NCBI GenBank assembly: GCA_002238425.1
Contig: MPMJ01000012.1
Coordinates: 1 to 64,000 of the forward strand
Length of the DNA: 64,000 bases
Source of the DNA: SAR202 cluster bacterium bin16
GTDB lineage: Bacteria > Chloroflexota > Dehalococcoidia > Lucifugimonadales > Australimonadaceae
Direction: 5' to 3'
In this document: positions 23,178 through 31,087 of the stretch, piece after piece
Numbering within the stretch: position 1 is the stretch's first letter
How the letters are laid out: the number at the start of each line of letters is the position of its first letter
Notes under the pieces: model-generated
What the model was told of the DNA's origin: nothing
Database searches by the model: none
What the model saw: the letters and a program-made list of their open reading frames with translations, nothing else
Program-made: the position numbers and the translations under genes

Positions 23178-23296
23178 CCTTCGACCACAGACCCCACTTA
23201 TGCGCCTTGTCCCCAGGGGTACGGCCCCCGTAGTATTGGAACGAATCCCTCTACCGTTCTGGTTCCCGGGCACGGCTACCGGTTACGGAACAAAGC

Positions 23297-23308
23297 GCCG
23301 GTAGTACA
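23297..23308. repeat. 12-bp direct repeat, right island boundary
   Basis: GCCGGTAGTACA, matching 18253-18264. It lies 54 bp before the dnaE -35 box. Confidence 0.45.
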
Positions 23309-23361
23309 CAGGATGCTGTATGCAAGCGGCGGGACGATGGAAAATCCTGCATATTTCGAGG

Positions 23362-23391
23362 TTGGGCATGGCATGGCGATGTCCTTATAAT
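23362..23391 (+). promoter_or_regulatory. Promoter of dnaE
   Basis: TATAAT at 23386-23391 (perfect -10) with TTGGGC 18 bp upstream (23362-23367). The coding start at 23421 is 30 bp downstream, so the 5' leader is short. Confidence 0.6.
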
Positions 23392-23420
23392 GGCCGGACT
23401 TATCCCGGAGTGTTGCAGCG

Positions 23421-26400
23421 GTGTCGTTCACTCATCTTCACGTCCACTCGGAGTACAGCCTGCTCGACGGCCTGAGCCGGATACCGGCGATGGTGAGCCG
23501 TGCACAAGAGCTGGGTATGACCGCGCTCGGCCTCACCGACCACGGCTCGATGTACGGGGTGGTGGACTTCTACGCGGCGTGCAAGGAGGCGGGCATCAAG
23601 CCGGTCATCGGGTGCGAGCTGTACGTGGCGAACGGGAAGCGGACGGACCGAAACTCGGGCGGCAAGGGCCAGAACTACCACCACCTCACGGTCCTTGCAC
23701 AGAACAACGAGGGCTACCGGAACCTGATGAAGCTGTCCTCCAGGGCACACCTGGAGGGCTTCTACTACAAGCCGCGTGTGGACCACGAACTGCTGGAGGA
23801 GCACGCCGACGGCCTGATCGTCTTCTCCGGCTGCCCGAGTTCCGAGATATCGGTTGCGCTGATAGACGGCAACTACGAGGCCGCGAAGGAGCTGGCACGG
23901 TGGCATAAGGCGATGTTCCCCGCCTTCTACCTGGAGATGCAGCGGCACGAGAACCTCGACTTCCTCACCCCACTGAACGACGGGCTGCTGCGGCTGGGAG
24001 AGGACCTGGACATCCCCATCGTCGCGACGAACGATCTGCACTACGTGCAGGAGAGCGACGCCAGCATCCACGACGTGCTGCTCTGCATCGGCACGAGCTC
24101 CAACGTCAGGGACGAGAACCGGTTCCAGTTCTCCGACTCGTCGTACTACCTGAAGACGCACGAGGAGATGGCGGAGCTGTTCTCCGACCTGCCGGAGGCT
24201 GTGGCGAACACGCAGACGATAGCGGACATGACGGACGTGGAGCTCGACTTCTCGACGCTGCGCCTGCCGCGCTACCGGACCCCTGATAACGAAGACGCGG
24301 ACGCCTACCTCCGGAAGCTGTGCTGGCAGGGATTCGGCGAGCGCTACCCGAACGGGGCGACCGACGCGTCGAAGCAACGGCTGAAGTACGAACTCGACGT
24401 CATCACGGACACGCAGTACCCCAACTACTTCCTCGTGGTGTGGGACATCGCGGACTTCGCGCGGCGGGAGGGCATCGTGTTCGGCGTGCGGGGCAGCGCA
24501 GCGTCGTCGCTGGCGCTCTACTGCCTGGGCGTCACCGACCTCGACCCGCTGGACTACGGACTGGTGTTCGAGCGCTTCCTCAACATCGAGCGCAAAGAGA
24601 TGCCGGACATCGACATGGACTTCCAGGACGACCGGCGCGAGGAGGCGATCCAGTACGTCACGGACAAGTACGGGCGCGACCACGTCGCGCAGATCATCAC
24701 GTTCGGCACGCTTGGCGCGAAGGCTGCGATCCGGGACTCAGGGCGCGTGCTCGGCATGTCGTACGCCGACGTCGACCGTGTGGCGCGGCTCGTGCCACAG
24801 CGTCTGGGGATGACGATAGACCTCGCATTCGAGCAGTCGCCCGAGATGAAGGAGGCGTACGAACAAGACGAGGAGCTACGGAAGCTCATCGACACCGCGC
24901 GCAGCCTGGAGGGCGTGACGCGCAACGTGAGCACGCACGCCGCAGGGGTTGTCATCTCCGAGGACCCGCTCACCGACCACGTCCCGCTGCAGCGTCCGAC
25001 GAAGGGCAACGAGAACAGCGTGGCGATGACGCAGTACGCCATGGAGCCCGTCGCCAAGCTGGGCCTGCTGAAGATGGACTTCCTGGGGCTGATCAACTAC
25101 TCCATCCTGAGCAACACGATCGAGATGGTGCGGCAGCGCAAGGGGATCGAAGTGCGGCTGCAGGAGATCCCGTTCGACGACGCCAAGACGTACGAACTGC
25201 TGGGGAGCGGGGAGACCACAGCCCTGTTCCAGCTGGAGAGTCCGGGGATGCGGCGCTACATCAAGGAGTTGCGCCCCGGCACGCTCGGCGAACTCGCGGC
25301 GATGATCGCGCTGTACCGTCCGGGCCCGATGGAACACATCGGGCGGTACATCGACTCGAAGCACGGGCGGGCGCCCGCGAGCTACCCGCACGCCGATCTC
25401 GAAGGAATACTGAACGAGACGTACGGGGTGATCGTCTACCAGGACCAGGTGCTGCACATCATGCGTCAGTTCGCGGGCTACTCGCTCGGCGAAGCGGACG
25501 TGGTGCGGAAGGCGATGGGGAAGAAGATCGCCTCGCTGATGCAGCAGGAGCGCGAGAGCTTCGTTGCGGGAGCACGGGAGAAGGGGTACGAGGAACAGGC
25601 CGCCGTCGCGGTCTTCGACCTGATCGAGCCGTTCGCGGGGTATGCATTCAACAAGGCGCACAGCGTGAGCTACGCCGTGGTCGCGTACTGGACGGCGTAC
25701 TTCAAGGCGAACCACCCTGTGGAGTTCATGACGTGCGTGCTGAACGCGTACCAGGGGAACGACCGCATGGGGCCTGCTGTGGCGGAGTGCGTGCGGCTGG
25801 GGATCCCGGTGCTGCCGCCGGACGTGAACCGGAGCGGCGTGGACTTCAGCGTGGACTGGGCGGAGGACGGCCGGGAGGCCGTGCGGTTCGGTCTCGCGTC
25901 GATCAAGAACATCGGGGCGTCGGCGGTGGCAGAGTTGGTGGCGGAGCGGGACGAGAGCGGCCCGTTCCCGTCGCTGGAGGACTTCTGCAGGCGCGCCGGG
26001 TCGGAAGCCGCGAACCGGCGCGTGGTGGAGAGCCTGGCGAAGGTGGGGGCGCTCGATGCCTTCGGGTCTCGCGGGCAGCTCACGGCGAGCGCAGACGACA
26101 TCGTGCACCTGATGCAACGGGAGGCACGCCTGCGCGACAGCGGCCAGTCCACGATGTTCGACATGTTTGGTGCATCCGCGCCCACGCCACTGGCGGAGAT
26201 CGAGTTGCTGCCCGCGCCGGAACCGTCGCTACGGGAGCTGGTGGCCTGGGAGCGTGAGCTGATAGGCGTCGCGCTGGGGCGTCGCGTGTTGGACCCGGTG
26301 AACGCGCCCGCGGGCGCGGCCCTCTCCCGCGAGGAGGTGGAGGCGTGCGCGGACGGCGATAAGGTGGTGCTGGCGGGTGAGGTGGCGTCGGTCCGCTTCA

Positions 26401-27056
26401 CGACGGACAGGCAGGGCAGGCCGATACGGTTCGTGGGGCTGGAGATATTCGACGGCTCCGTGCTGGACGTGGCCGTGTGGAGCCGGGTGGTGGAGAAGAC
26501 CGCCGGGCTGTGGGTGGAAGGCAACCTGGTGCACCTGAAGGGTGTGGTGCGGCATCGGGGAGACGAGACCTCGATACATTGCGACGAAGCGGTCGAGTTC
26601 GAGCTTACGGAGACGCCTACCGACCAGCAGCCTGCCGCTGTGACTGCACCTGCGACCCCGAAGGTGGAGGAATGGAAGCCTCCTGTGGAGCCGACGAGCG
26701 CGTTCACGCAGCCTGCCACGAACGGCGCGGAGCCGCACTCGATGAATGGGACTACACCTCACGTCGAGGCGGCCCCGTCAGTAGCCAGCTTCGATGAAGG
26801 GCAGCGCAAGGTCCTCGTCAAGATGAAGGAGACGGACCAGCCTTCCGAGGACAACCGCGTGCTCAAACTGGTGCTGCAGACGCTGATGGACTACCCCGGT
26901 ACGGACGAGGTTGACCTCGTCATCGAGAGCGGGGGTCAGTTCTGGCGCATCAGCATGCCGATCATCCGTACGCAGTACAGCGATGAACTCGCAGCGCACG
27001 TCAACGCGATGCGGGACGCGGGCTTGACCGTGGAGTTGGAGAGTACGGCGGCCTGA
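23421..27056 (+). CDS. dnaE: DNA polymerase III alpha subunit
   Basis: Replicative polymerase, 1211 residues. The N-terminal PHP domain (FTHLHVHSEYSLLDG, LTDHGSMYG) keeps its metal-binding His/Asp residues. The palm carries PDIDMDF (D396, D398, D400) after VRGSAASSLALY. Helix-hairpin-helix and OB-fold regions follow (VVLAGEVASVRFTTD), then a low-complexity linker and a C-terminal domain (VLKLVLQTLMDYPGTDEVDL). The start is GTG. No exonuclease domain is inserted, so it is DnaE, not PolC. It directly borders the island. Confidence 0.95.
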   Translation: MSFTHLHVHSEYSLLDGLSRIPAMVSRAQELGMTALGLTDHGSMYGVVDFYAACKEAGIKPVIGCELYVANGKRTDRNSGGKGQNYHHLTVLAQNNEGYRNLMKLSSRAHLEGFYYKPRVDHELLEEHADGLIVFSGCPSSEISVALIDGNYEAAKELARWHKAMFPAFYLEMQRHENLDFLTPLNDGLLRLGEDLDIPIVATNDLHYVQESDASIHDVLLCIGTSSNVRDENRFQFSDSSYYLKTHEEMAELFSDLPEAVANTQTIADMTDVELDFSTLRLPRYRTPDNEDADAYLRKLCWQGFGERYPNGATDASKQRLKYELDVITDTQYPNYFLVVWDIADFARREGIVFGVRGSAASSLALYCLGVTDLDPLDYGLVFERFLNIERKEMPDIDMDFQDDRREEAIQYVTDKYGRDHVAQIITFGTLGAKAAIRDSGRVLGMSYADVDRVARLVPQRLGMTIDLAFEQSPEMKEAYEQDEELRKLIDTARSLEGVTRNVSTHAAGVVISEDPLTDHVPLQRPTKGNENSVAMTQYAMEPVAKLGLLKMDFLGLINYSILSNTIEMVRQRKGIEVRLQEIPFDDAKTYELLGSGETTALFQLESPGMRRYIKELRPGTLGELAAMIALYRPGPMEHIGRYIDSKHGRAPASYPHADLEGILNETYGVIVYQDQVLHIMRQFAGYSLGEADVVRKAMGKKIASLMQQERESFVAGAREKGYEEQAAVAVFDLIEPFAGYAFNKAHSVSYAVVAYWTAYFKANHPVEFMTCVLNAYQGNDRMGPAVAECVRLGIPVLPPDVNRSGVDFSVDWAEDGREAVRFGLASIKNIGASAVAELVAERDESGPFPSLEDFCRRAGSEAANRRVVESLAKVGALDAFGSRGQLTASADDIVHLMQREARLRDSGQSTMFDMFGASAPTPLAEIELLPAPEPSLRELVAWERELIGVALGRRVLDPVNAPAGAALSREEVEACADGDKVVLAGEVASVRFTTDRQGRPIRFVGLEIFDGSVLDVAVWSRVVEKTAGLWVEGNLVHLKGVVRHRGDETSIHCDEAVEFELTETPTDQQPAAVTAPATPKVEEWKPPVEPTSAFTQPATNGAEPHSMNGTTPHVEAAPSVASFDEGQRKVLVKMKETDQPSEDNRVLKLVLQTLMDYPGTDEVDLVIESGGQFWRISMPIIRTQYSDELAAHVNAMRDAGLTVELESTAA

Positions 27057-27566
27057 TCAGGCGAGCGCCGCTTCCAGGTTCAGCAGGCGCGCCTTCATGT
27101 GCAAGCCGGGGCCGCCGAACCCGTGCAGTCCACCGTCCTTGCCGATCACGCGATGGCACGGGATGACGATGGGGATGCGGTTCCGCGCCATCGCCTGGCC
27201 CGCAGCGCGCACAGCCCTGATGTTTCCCGCGGAGGCTGCAAGCCACTCGTAGGTGCGCGTCTCTCCGGGAGGGATGGAGCGGCACGCGTCCCATGCGCGG
27301 CGGAAGAAAGGGGCCACGCCGTCCAGATCCAGGGGCACGTCCCACGTGGAGGCGTCGCCACGCAGGTACGCTTCGAGTTGGGTGCGGTAGGCGTTGAACG
27401 CGTCCGGCACGTGCTCAGGAAGCGGGGCCCGCATGCTGCGTTCCAGGTCGTCCAGGGCGCGGTCGGGAGACGGCTCCGGCAGCGTGGCGTATCGGATGCC
27501 CTTCTTCGATCCAGCCACTGCCACCCATCCCCAACCGGTCTCAAACACGTCGTAGTACAGTCCCAT
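27057..27566 (-). CDS. ogt: Methylated-DNA--[protein]-cysteine S-methyltransferase
   Basis: Suicide repair enzyme that removes O6-alkyl groups from guanine. The acceptor cysteine is C137 in IPIVIPCHRVIGKDGGLHGFGG, and the DNA-binding helix is represented by TYEWLAASAGNIRAVRAAGQAM. It has 169 residues with the N-terminal domain present (Ogt type, not AdaB). It converges directly on dnaE. The start is ATG at 27566. Confidence 0.92.
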   Translation of the reverse strand: MGLYYDVFETGWGWVAVAGSKKGIRYATLPEPSPDRALDDLERSMRAPLPEHVPDAFNAYRTQLEAYLRGDASTWDVPLDLDGVAPFFRRAWDACRSIPPGETRTYEWLAASAGNIRAVRAAGQAMARNRIPIVIPCHRVIGKDGGLHGFGGPGLHMKARLLNLEAALA

Positions 27567-27650
27567 CCGGCTCGGCCTCCTCGCTCAACGTGCGGCAATT
27601 GTAAGGTATAGGGCGGTTATCCGACAGACACGACGAGAGTGACAGAAGGT

Positions 27651-27678
27651 GTGACATTTCACGCGGCGTGTGTAGTAT
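27651..27678 (+). promoter_or_regulatory. Weak candidate promoter of the signalling operon
   Basis: GTGACA (27651-27656), 16-bp spacer, TAGTAT (27673-27678). TTTCAC occurs at 27657 and 27678 and could be operator repeats. The alternative is that the real promoter is for a different sigma factor. Confidence 0.3.
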
Positions 27679-27758
27679 TTCACACTGAGCCGCAACATTT
27701 GGTAGAGTTGCGGGTGAGTCGTCGGAGGCTCGTCAATCCTGAGTAGGGGAGAAGCTAC

Positions 27759-28097
27759 ATGGATCTCAAGAGTACACGGGAAGGCTCTAATCTGATCGTG
27801 GACGTGGAAGGGCGCGTGGACGGGACGAACGCCATGGACTTCCAGACCGCGCTCGAAGGAGCAATCCAACCGAGTGACCAGGGCGTCATCATGGACATGG
27901 GGCAGTTGCAGTACATCAGCAGCGCGGGCCTTCGTGTCATCCTTCTGGTCGCCAAGTCGCTCCAGAAGCAGAACGCCAAACTGCTGGGGTGCTCGCTCTC
28001 TGAATCTGTCCGAGAGATATTCGCCATCAGCGGGTTCGACAAGATCGTGCCAGTGCACGACTCCCGGACGGACGCGCTGAAGGCGCTCGAAGACTAA
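27759..28097 (+). CDS. STAS-domain anti-sigma-factor antagonist
   Basis: A 112-residue single STAS domain (SpoIIAA/RsbV type). The phosphorylation loop is MDMGQLQYISSAGLRVIL with S54/S55. In this family the unphosphorylated form binds the anti-sigma kinase and frees the sigma factor or other target. Its likely kinase (29370) and phosphatase (28195) are encoded next on the same strand. GTAGGGGAG precedes the ATG. Confidence 0.9.
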   Translation: MDLKSTREGSNLIVDVEGRVDGTNAMDFQTALEGAIQPSDQGVIMDMGQLQYISSAGLRVILLVAKSLQKQNAKLLGCSLSESVREIFAISGFDKIVPVHDSRTDALKALED

Positions 28098-28194
28098 CCC
28101 TGAGGGTCAGACCAGCCCGGGGTCGGCAACTGGATCGTCCGCCGGCGCTGGGTGATTGTTCAGGCTGCCCGCGAAGCACAGACGCGAGGAGACG

Positions 28195-29367
28195 ATGTCT
28201 GAATCAGAAGGGGAATCGTACAGGATACTGGTGGTTGACGACGAACCCGACGTAGAGCCGCTGATGTTGCAGCGGATGCGGCGTCACATCCGGTCCGGGC
28301 GCTATTCGTTCGTTTTTGCCCAGAACGGGATCGAAGCGCTCGAGGTGCTGAACAGCGATCCGGAGATCGACATGGTGGTCTCGGATATCAACATGCCCAA
28401 GATGGATGGGCTGACACTGCTGTCCCAGATATCGGAGTTGAACCCTGATCTCCGCGCGGTCATCGTCTCTGCTTACGGAGACATGAAGAACATCCGCACC
28501 GCGATGAACCGCGGAGCGTTCGACTTCGTTACCAAGCCGCTCGACTTCGACGACCTGCAGGTGACGATAGAGCGGACACTGGAGAACATGAAGGCATGGA
28601 AGGAGGCGCTCTCCTCCCGTGACAAGCTGGTGTCGCTGCAGCGGGAGCTGGACGTGGCGAGCCAGATGCAGCAGTCGATCCTCCCGACGCAGTTCCCGCG
28701 AGGGGACACTTTCGAAGTATCGGGGAACATGGAACCGGCGCGCAACGTGGGAGGAGACTTCTTCGACGTTGTGCTCCTGGACGACGGCCAGATCGGCCTC
28801 GCCATCGCGGACGTGTCAGGCAAAGGTGTGCCGGCGGCGCTGTTCATGATGTCCAGCCGTACGCTGTTGAAGGGCTCTGCCATCGGCCTGACCGAACCCG
28901 GGAAAGTGCTCCGGGAAGTGAACAATCTGCTCGCTGAGGATAACGAGTCCGCCATGTTCGTCACGGTGCTGTACGCGGTGTACAACCCTGCGACCGGACA
29001 CCTCTCCTACGCCAATGGGGGCCACAACCTGCCGGTGGTCTTCCACAGCGACGGCAGTTGCACCGTGCTCCCTTATACCGAGGGTCTCGCGTTGGCCGTC
29101 CTGTCCGGCGTCGACTTTGTGGAAGGTGAACTCACGCTGGCGCCGGGCGACACGCTGGTCCTGTACACGGATGGCGTGACGGAGGCTATGGACGCTGAGA
29201 ACGAGGAGTTCGGGATGCAGCGTCTGCAGGCGGCTTTCGCAGGGGGTGCGCCACAGAGCGCGGAGGCTGCGAATGAAAAGGTTTTCGCGGCAGTCCGGGA
29301 GTTCGTGGCGGGAGCGCCTCAGTCGGACGACATCACGTGTCTGACGCTGAGGCGCAGGGGAGCGTAG
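28195..29367 (+). CDS. Response-regulator PP2C serine phosphatase (RsbU-like)
   Basis: 390 residues. The N-terminal receiver domain (YRILVVDDEPDVEPL, phospho-Asp in MVVSDINMPKMDG, Lys in FVTKPLDF) is joined by a coiled-coil linker (LQRELDVASQMQQSILP) to a SpoIIE/RsbU PP2C domain with metal residues in NVGGDFFDVV, IADVSGKGVPAA, YTDGVTEAM and APQSDDITC. It would dephosphorylate the STAS protein when its receiver is phosphorylated, probably by the kinase at 31084. GAGGAG sets the ATG at 28195 rather than 28156. Confidence 0.9.
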   Translation: MSESEGESYRILVVDDEPDVEPLMLQRMRRHIRSGRYSFVFAQNGIEALEVLNSDPEIDMVVSDINMPKMDGLTLLSQISELNPDLRAVIVSAYGDMKNIRTAMNRGAFDFVTKPLDFDDLQVTIERTLENMKAWKEALSSRDKLVSLQRELDVASQMQQSILPTQFPRGDTFEVSGNMEPARNVGGDFFDVVLLDDGQIGLAIADVSGKGVPAALFMMSSRTLLKGSAIGLTEPGKVLREVNNLLAEDNESAMFVTVLYAVYNPATGHLSYANGGHNLPVVFHSDGSCTVLPYTEGLALAVLSGVDFVEGELTLAPGDTLVLYTDGVTEAMDAENEEFGMQRLQAAFAGGAPQSAEAANEKVFAAVREFVAGAPQSDDITCLTLRRRGA

Positions 29368-29369
29368 GC

Positions 29370-29789
29370 ATGAGCAACGGGCTGGCCCTGACACTCGAGA
29401 CGCGCCCCGAAGAGTTGGACCGGCTGACCGCCGCGATCGAGACGCTAGCGGAGCAGGACAACTGGCCTGCCGCACTGACGTTCAAGGTGAACCTCGTCCT
29501 GGAAGAGCTGGTGCTCAACGTCATCAACTATGCCTATGACGAGGACGGGCATCATCTGGACGTCGAGCTCACGTGCAACGAGGAAGACCTGGTTATCGAG
29601 ATCACGGACGAAGGGAAGCCTTTCGATCCGTTGCACGACGCCCCTGATCCGGACATGGAGTCGCCGATGGAGGAACGCCGCATAGGTGGACTGGGCGTTT
29701 ACCTCGTGCGGACGATGACCTCCGACATGCAATACCGGCGGGAGGATGGCAAGAACCGCATGACGGTTGCCGTGTCGAGGGATGGATGA
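29370..29789 (+). CDS. RsbW-like serine kinase / anti-sigma ATPase
   Basis: 139 residues, a single GHKL ATPase domain. N box VLEELVLNVINYAY, G1 DEGKPFDP, G2 GGLGVYLVRTM. It is the RsbW/SpoIIAB partner of the STAS protein. The start lies 2 bp after the phosphatase stop and its own end overlaps the next start by 4 bp. No sigma factor lies in the operon, so the downstream target (sigma factor or other) is elsewhere. Confidence 0.88.
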   Translation: MSNGLALTLETRPEELDRLTAAIETLAEQDNWPAALTFKVNLVLEELVLNVINYAYDEDGHHLDVELTCNEEDLVIEITDEGKPFDPLHDAPDPDMESPMEERRIGGLGVYLVRTMTSDMQYRREDGKNRMTVAVSRDG

Positions 29790-31087
29790 GACGCGTGCCG
29801 CGTTCCGGACGTATGCCCGGATACATCGCAGCACTCTTCATCGTCGCGGGGCTGGTCGGCTGTAACGGCGATGCAACGGAGTTGCCTACCCCTACCCCCC
29901 ATCACGGGGGGGCTACCGTAACGCCGTCGCCGACCCCGGCAGACGTAGCGATGCCTGGAGTGACCGACGATCAGGTACTGTTCGGGCAGTCCGCCGCGTT
30001 CACAGGCCCTGCCGCAGAGCTGGGAACGAATATGCAGTTGGGCATCGAGGCGGCGTTCCACGAAGCGAACCGGGCGGGGGGCGTGCATGGGCGCACGCTG
30101 GTGTTGCGGTCACTGGACGACTCCTACGAACCAGAGAAGGCGGTAACGAACACACTCAGCCTGATCGAGGACGAGCAGGTGTTCATGCTGATCGGAGCGG
30201 TAGGGACGCCTACGTCGCGCTCGGCTACGCCGGTGTCGGTGGCTGCGGGGGTGCCTTATCTTGCGCCGTTCACGGGAGCCGAGTTCCTGCGGACCCTTGG
30301 ACCGGAGAACGTGATCAACGTCCGGGCCTCCTATAACCAGGAGACGGAGGAGATGGTCAAGCGTCTCACCGAGGACCTGGGCATCACGCGGATAGCGGTG
30401 ATGTACCAGGACGACTCCTTCGGCCGCGCGGGCTACCAGGGGGCGGTAGAAGCACTCCGTCGCAGGAGTATGTCTCCGGTGGGCATCGGGCTGTATACGC
30501 GCAACACAACGGCGGTGAAGACTGCGCTGTTGGATATAGAGCGCTCACTTCCCGAGGCGGTGATCATGGTGGGGGCCTACGAACCGGTGGCAACCTTCAT
30601 CAGATGGGCGCGGCATATCGGGATGGACGCGCAGTTCATCAACATCTCCTTCGTCGGCAGCAACGCGCTGGCCCGTGAGTTGGGCTCCGACGGAGCCGGA
30701 GTGTTCGTTACGCAAGTGGTGCCGTTCCCGAACGATCTGTCGCAACCCGTCGTGCGGGCTTACCGGAGCGCACTCTCCTCGTACGAACCGAGCGCGTTGC
30801 CTGGTTTCGTATCGCTCGAAGGATACCTGGCAGGGCGTCTTGCGGTGGCAGGGCTGGAAGGTTGCGGTCGTGACCTCACCCGCCAGTGTTTCCTGGATAG
30901 CCTGACCACTCCCGACATGATCGACCTGGATGGGTTCCGGCTGGGTTACGGGGAAGACGACAACCAGGGCTCAGACACGGTGTTCCTGACCGTGCTCGGG
31001 CCTGACGGGGAGTATTATCCGATTCAGTCACTGGGGGACTTCCAGGTGCTGCAGGAAACCTGGGCGTTGCAGGACGTCGAGCCATGA
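29786..31087 (+). CDS. Branched-chain amino-acid-type substrate-binding lipoprotein
   Basis: A periplasmic-binding-protein type I fold (Leu/Ile/Val family), 433 residues. Signal peptide with lipobox AGLVGC, a Pro/Thr linker (PTPTPHHGGATVTPSPTP), then VLFGQSAAFTGPAAELGTNM, the ligand-loop-like LIGAVGTPTSRSATP and YQDDSFGRAGYQGAV. There are no ABC permease or ATPase genes. It overlaps the RsbW-like gene and the kinase gene by 4 bp each. That suggests it is the sensory ligand-binding partner of the kinase rather than a transporter component, by inference. Confidence 0.85.
   Translation: MRRVPRSGRMPGYIAALFIVAGLVGCNGDATELPTPTPHHGGATVTPSPTPADVAMPGVTDDQVLFGQSAAFTGPAAELGTNMQLGIEAAFHEANRAGGVHGRTLVLRSLDDSYEPEKAVTNTLSLIEDEQVFMLIGAVGTPTSRSATPVSVAAGVPYLAPFTGAEFLRTLGPENVINVRASYNQETEEMVKRLTEDLGITRIAVMYQDDSFGRAGYQGAVEALRRRSMSPVGIGLYTRNTTAVKTALLDIERSLPEAVIMVGAYEPVATFIRWARHIGMDAQFINISFVGSNALARELGSDGAGVFVTQVVPFPNDLSQPVVRAYRSALSSYEPSALPGFVSLEGYLAGRLAVAGLEGCGRDLTRQCFLDSLTTPDMIDLDGFRLGYGEDDNQGSDTVFLTVLGPDGEYYPIQSLGDFQVLQETWALQDVEP

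Noticed and set aside
27649-27685. CRP-like site (TGTGA ... TCACA) upstream of the signalling operon
   Set aside because: The half-sites are about 25 bp apart, too far for the usual CRP spacing.
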